Of a stretch of 8,335 nt of DNA, positions 6,660-8,335 are shown one piece after another. The DNA is from Planctomycetota bacterium (GTDB lineage: Bacteria; Planctomycetota; Planctomycetia; Pirellulales; Thermoguttaceae), in contig JAJYGU010000252.1 in NCBI GenBank assembly GCA_021784975.1, forward strand, positions 1 through 8,335, in the 5' to 3' direction. Both the position numbers and the translations under genes were made by a program. Position 1 is the stretch's first letter; each line of letters begins with the position of its first letter. The notes under the pieces were generated by a model that searched no databases, was not told where the DNA came from, and saw only the letters and a list, made by a program, of their open reading frames with translations.

Positions 6660-7600
6660 GACACCGCCATCTCCCGCAGCGCCAACGAGCGATAGTCGAG
6701 CGTCCCCAGGCCGGCCCGTGCACCCTTGGCCACCGAGCCGATGGTCTCCGGCTTGTGGCCGAGCAGCTCGGAGCCGAAGGCGTCGAGGGCCACGATGTCC
6801 ACCCCGGCCGCCACCGTTAGCGGTGTTTTCACGTCGCGTAAGTCGCCGCCCACCGGCCCGTGGTTGGTGAGAATCCGCATGGCATCCAGCACGCAAATCC
6901 GCGGCTTCATGAACCGCGTCAGGTCCGTCAGGCAGGTCGGGATGTCCTGATGGATGACCGGGCGTTTGCCGATCACCCCCATGTAGTTTTTCATGCAGAG
7001 GGTGACATCGGACAGCTTGTGATGCTTGACCACCGGCACATTGATGACCAGGTCGCTTTCGACGATCTGCGGAAAGACCGGAAGTTGTTTGATCTTTTCG
7101 CCGCGGATGTTCATGCGGCGGGCCCGGTTTTCTTCGAGGTAGAGGAGCTCGGCCCCCAGCGGTTTAACGGCGGCCGCTATGCCGCTGCTGTAGTAGGTCT
7201 TCTCGGCACGGTGCACCGGATTGTCGCCCACCTTGACCTTCTTGGCGCCGGCCTCGAAGCAGAGCCGCACGATGGTGGCCACCACGTCGGGGTTCGTATT
7301 GGCGGCCATCTCCGGCGAGCGATCCCATCCGATGTTCGGCTTCACCCAAACCACGTCGCCGTTCTTCACGAAGCGGCCGAGTCCGCCCAGGCCGGCAATG
7401 GACTGCTCGGTCAGCTTGACGGCGATGTCGCGGAAGGCCTGCTTGCTCTCGGCCGCGGCCCCGGCCCATTTGGCAATAGTCATGTCGGCTTGCTTGTCAG
7501 CGGCCAGGGATGCAGCCGCCAGAGGTTTCGTGCCGAGGGCCAACAGACCGGCCGTGGCAGCCGAACTTGCCAAGAACGTGCGACGGGTGCAGGGATACAT
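6656..7600 (-). CDS. Tat-exported DUF362 domain protein
   Basis: The protein has 314 residues. The N-terminus MYPCTRRTFLASSAATAGLLALG is a twin-arginine signal (TRRTFL at 5-10, then a hydrophobic stretch, possible cleavage after the Ala run near 30), so a folded, perhaps cofactor-bearing protein is exported. The rest fits the DUF362 family: VVWVKPNIGWDR at 83-94, NTNPDVV at 101-107, KVKVGDNPVHRAEKTYY at 121-137 and VKHHKLSDVTLCMKNYMGVIG at 191-211. I see no ferredoxin cysteine motif inside it. The biochemical role of the family is not well defined. The ATG at 7600 is favoured because GAGGAGG ends 8 bases before it and the Tat motif follows at once. An in-frame ATG at 7687 has its own AAGGAG and would add 29 residues. 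The 3' end overlaps the iron-sulfur gene by 4 bp, so the two products probably act together at or outside the cytoplasmic membrane. Confidence 0.9.
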   Translation of the reverse strand: MYPCTRRTFLASSAATAGLLALGTKPLAAASLAADKQADMTIAKWAGAAAESKQAFRDIAVKLTEQSIAGLGGLGRFVKNGDVVWVKPNIGWDRSPEMAANTNPDVVATIVRLCFEAGAKKVKVGDNPVHRAEKTYYSSGIAAAVKPLGAELLYLEENRARRMNIRGEKIKQLPVFPQIVESDLVINVPVVKHHKLSDVTLCMKNYMGVIGKRPVIHQDIPTCLTDLTRFMKPRICVLDAMRILTNHGPVGGDLRDVKTPLTVAAGVDIVALDAFGSELLGHKPETIGSVAKGARAGLGTLDYRSLALREMAVS

Positions 7601-7608
7601 CGGGGAGA

Positions 7609-7615
7609 CCTCCTC
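7609..7615 (-). promoter_or_regulatory. Ribosome binding site deciding the DUF362 start
   Basis: On the minus strand this reads GAGGAGG, with 8 bases between it and the ATG at 7600. It is one of the strongest Shine-Dalgarno matches in the window and supports translation starting just ahead of the Tat motif. Confidence 0.75.
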
Positions 7616-7694
7616 AGCAAGGCAGTAAAGGCGGGACGGTGGGAATTTTGACAAACTTAAATCAGGATATCGGCTGTTCTGGGGCATCGCAATA

Positions 7695-7700
7695 CTCCTT
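7695..7700 (-). promoter_or_regulatory. Second ribosome binding site, for an alternative upstream start
   Basis: On the minus strand this reads AAGGAG followed by 7 bases and an ATG at 7687. That ATG is in frame with the DUF362 gene without an intervening stop and would give a 29-residue extension beginning MPQNSRYPDL. It may be a true second start or a chance match. Confidence 0.4.
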
Positions 7701-7788
7701 CTGGGGTGGAAACGGGTCCATTTTTTCGGCGTCACAGAGTCGTCACCTTGAGCGGCCAGGGATTGAGCACGGAGAAACAGGGACAAGA

Positions 7789-7842
7789 GGGGGACTGTCC
7801 CATTGTTGTGGCCTCCTGCCACAAAAATTGGGACAGTCCCCC
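7789..7842. repeat. REP-like long hairpin
   Basis: GGGGGACTGTCCCA at 7789-7802 is perfectly complementary to TGGGACAGTCCCCC at 7829-7842 (14 bp). Inside it, TTGTGGC at 7806-7812 pairs with GCCACAA at 7818-7824 around a CTCCT loop. The whole forms an almost continuous hairpin of about 23 bp with one single-base bulge and one mismatch. From general knowledge, GGGACTGTCCC/GGGACAGTCCC palindromes occur as dispersed REP-like elements, sometimes mobilised by REP-associated tyrosine transposases. No such transposase is in the window. Confidence 0.8.
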
Positions 7843-7960
7843 GCGCTCTTTACTTCTGGCACCAGCCGCGAATAATGACCGCGGAGGGGGGTTCGCCCTG
7901 TCTCTTGGCGGCCGCGTAGGTTCGGCAAACTGTGAACGGCGCCTTGTGGCTCGCCGGGGC

Positions 7961-7981
7961 GTCATGTACGGGATACATGAC
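7961..7981. promoter_or_regulatory. Perfect 8-bp dyad, candidate operator upstream of the M50 gene
   Basis: GTCATGTA at 7961-7968 and TACATGAC at 7974-7981 are perfect inverted copies separated by 5 bases. The dyad ends 38 bp before the M50 start codon, a position where a dimeric regulator could act on the promoter or an mRNA hairpin could form in the leader. No regulator can be assigned from the sequence. Confidence 0.45.
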
Positions 7982-8007
7982 CTACGTGATGTCTTTTGGT
8001 TCGCTCC

Positions 8008-8013
8008 AGGGAG
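8008..8013 (+). promoter_or_regulatory. Ribosome binding site of the M50 gene
   Basis: AGGGAG is followed by 6 bases and the ATG at 8020, fixing the start of the M50 protease gene. Confidence 0.7.
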
Positions 8014-8019
8014 AAGACG

Positions 8020-8335
8020 ATGAAGCGACACGCCACGGTTCCATTGGGGCGCGTGTTGGGCATTCCCATCGATCTGGACTACTCGTGGTTCCTGATCTTC
8101 GCCTTGCTCACCTGGACGCTGGCGGTTGGTTACTTCCCCCACGAATTTTCTGGTTGGCCGAGCGCCGTATACTGGGCGGTCGGGGCGATCACGGCCATCA
8201 TGCTCTTCGTCAGCGTCCTGCTCCATGAGTTGGGGCACTCGGTAGTGGCCATGCGGTACCGAATCCCGGTGCAGCGGATCACGTTGTTCATTTTCGGCGG
8301 CATCGCCCAGATTGGCGCCGAGCCGCCCAGCCCGG
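8020..8335 (+). CDS. M50 family site-2-protease-like membrane metalloprotease, partial
   Basis: The first 105 residues are present and the gene runs off the window. The start MKRHATVPLGRVLGIPIDLDYSW is typical of bacterial Rip3/SpoIVFB-like M50 proteases, with the conserved GRVLGIPI segment before the first helix. Hydrophobic helices lie at about 22-39 and 48-68. The zinc-binding catalytic motif HELGH is at 69-73, at the end of the second helix, and is followed by a conserved FIFGGIAQIG segment at 90-99. Such proteins cleave substrates within the membrane, often anti-sigma factors or signalling proteins; group members often carry C-terminal CBS domains, which would lie outside this window. 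An AGGGAG site 6 bases upstream supports the ATG at 8020. The gene diverges from the DUF362 operon, so a functional link is possible but unproven. Confidence 0.92.
   Translation, partial: MKRHATVPLGRVLGIPIDLDYSWFLIFALLTWTLAVGYFPHEFSGWPSAVYWAVGAITAIMLFVSVLLHELGHSVVAMRYRIPVQRITLFIFGGIAQIGAEPPSP

Larger units (their letters stand above)
7601..8019. other. 419-bp divergent intergenic region
   Basis: The region separates the minus-strand DUF362 operon from the plus-strand M50 protease gene, so both promoters should be here. No convincing sigma-70 box pair stands out. TTGTCA on the minus strand near 7650 is a possible -35 box but lacks a good -10. Recognisable contents are two ribosome binding sites for the minus-strand operon, the REP-like hairpin at 7789-7842 and the dyad at 7961-7981. 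Open frames crossing it in several phases have no protein-like character, and no RNA gene is recognisable. Confidence 0.6.

Noticed and set aside
6860..7651. 263-codon plus-strand open frame over the DUF362 gene
   Set aside because: It is a shadow of the DUF362 coding region with no supporting ribosome binding site or motif.
7866..7884. CCGCG...CGCGG small inverted repeat
   Set aside because: A 5-bp stem in GC-rich DNA is expected by chance.
7732..8238. 168-codon minus-strand open frame spanning the divergent region
   Set aside because: It crosses the REP-like hairpin and the start of the M50 gene in antisense and has no conserved pattern.

Overview
The window looks like a piece of a GC-rich planctomycete chromosome, perhaps of the Pirellula/Rhodopirellula type. 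This is an inference from four things: a transposase of the ISAzo13 type common in Rhodopirellula, a split KdpD-type sensor, dispersed short palindromic repeats in the gaps, and weak or absent ribosome binding sites on some genes. No rRNA or marker gene is present, so the assignment is tentative.

Left part (1-3510, plus strand): a signalling cluster. It starts with the last 62 residues of a Fis-type DNA-binding domain, probably from a sigma-54-dependent response regulator. Next comes a complete membrane histidine kinase (HAMP, PAS-like, HisKA and HATPase domains). Last is a stand-alone protein equal to the N-terminal half of KdpD (KdpD P-loop domain plus universal-stress-protein domain, no kinase). 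Together they could be a split version of the K+/turgor-sensing Kdp system. kdpFABC is not in the window.

Middle (3511-5021): the junction between two convergent gene sets, interrupted by a complete 1.3-kb insertion sequence (3615-4938). It has a full-length DDE transposase, 27-bp terminal inverted repeats with one mismatch, and a matching TTA on each side.

Right part, minus strand (5022-7600): a two-gene, translationally coupled operon. The first gene encodes a Tat-exported DUF362 protein. The second encodes a large membrane iron-sulfur protein that joins a NapH-like half to a MauM/NapG-like half, with six cysteine-rich cluster motifs. They probably form a membrane/periplasmic redox module of unknown substrate.

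Right end, plus strand (8020-8335): the N-terminus of an M50 (site-2-protease-like) membrane metalloprotease, diverging from the redox operon across a 419-bp gap that holds a REP-like hairpin and a perfect 8-bp dyad.

Almost every gap carries a different repeat: a heptanucleotide array (199-264), a long inverted repeat built from 8-bp units (2167-2292), the insertion sequence, a CCCTCACCCTGACC-type repeat (4976-5011) and the REP-like hairpin (7789-7842). The coding sequences themselves look intact.
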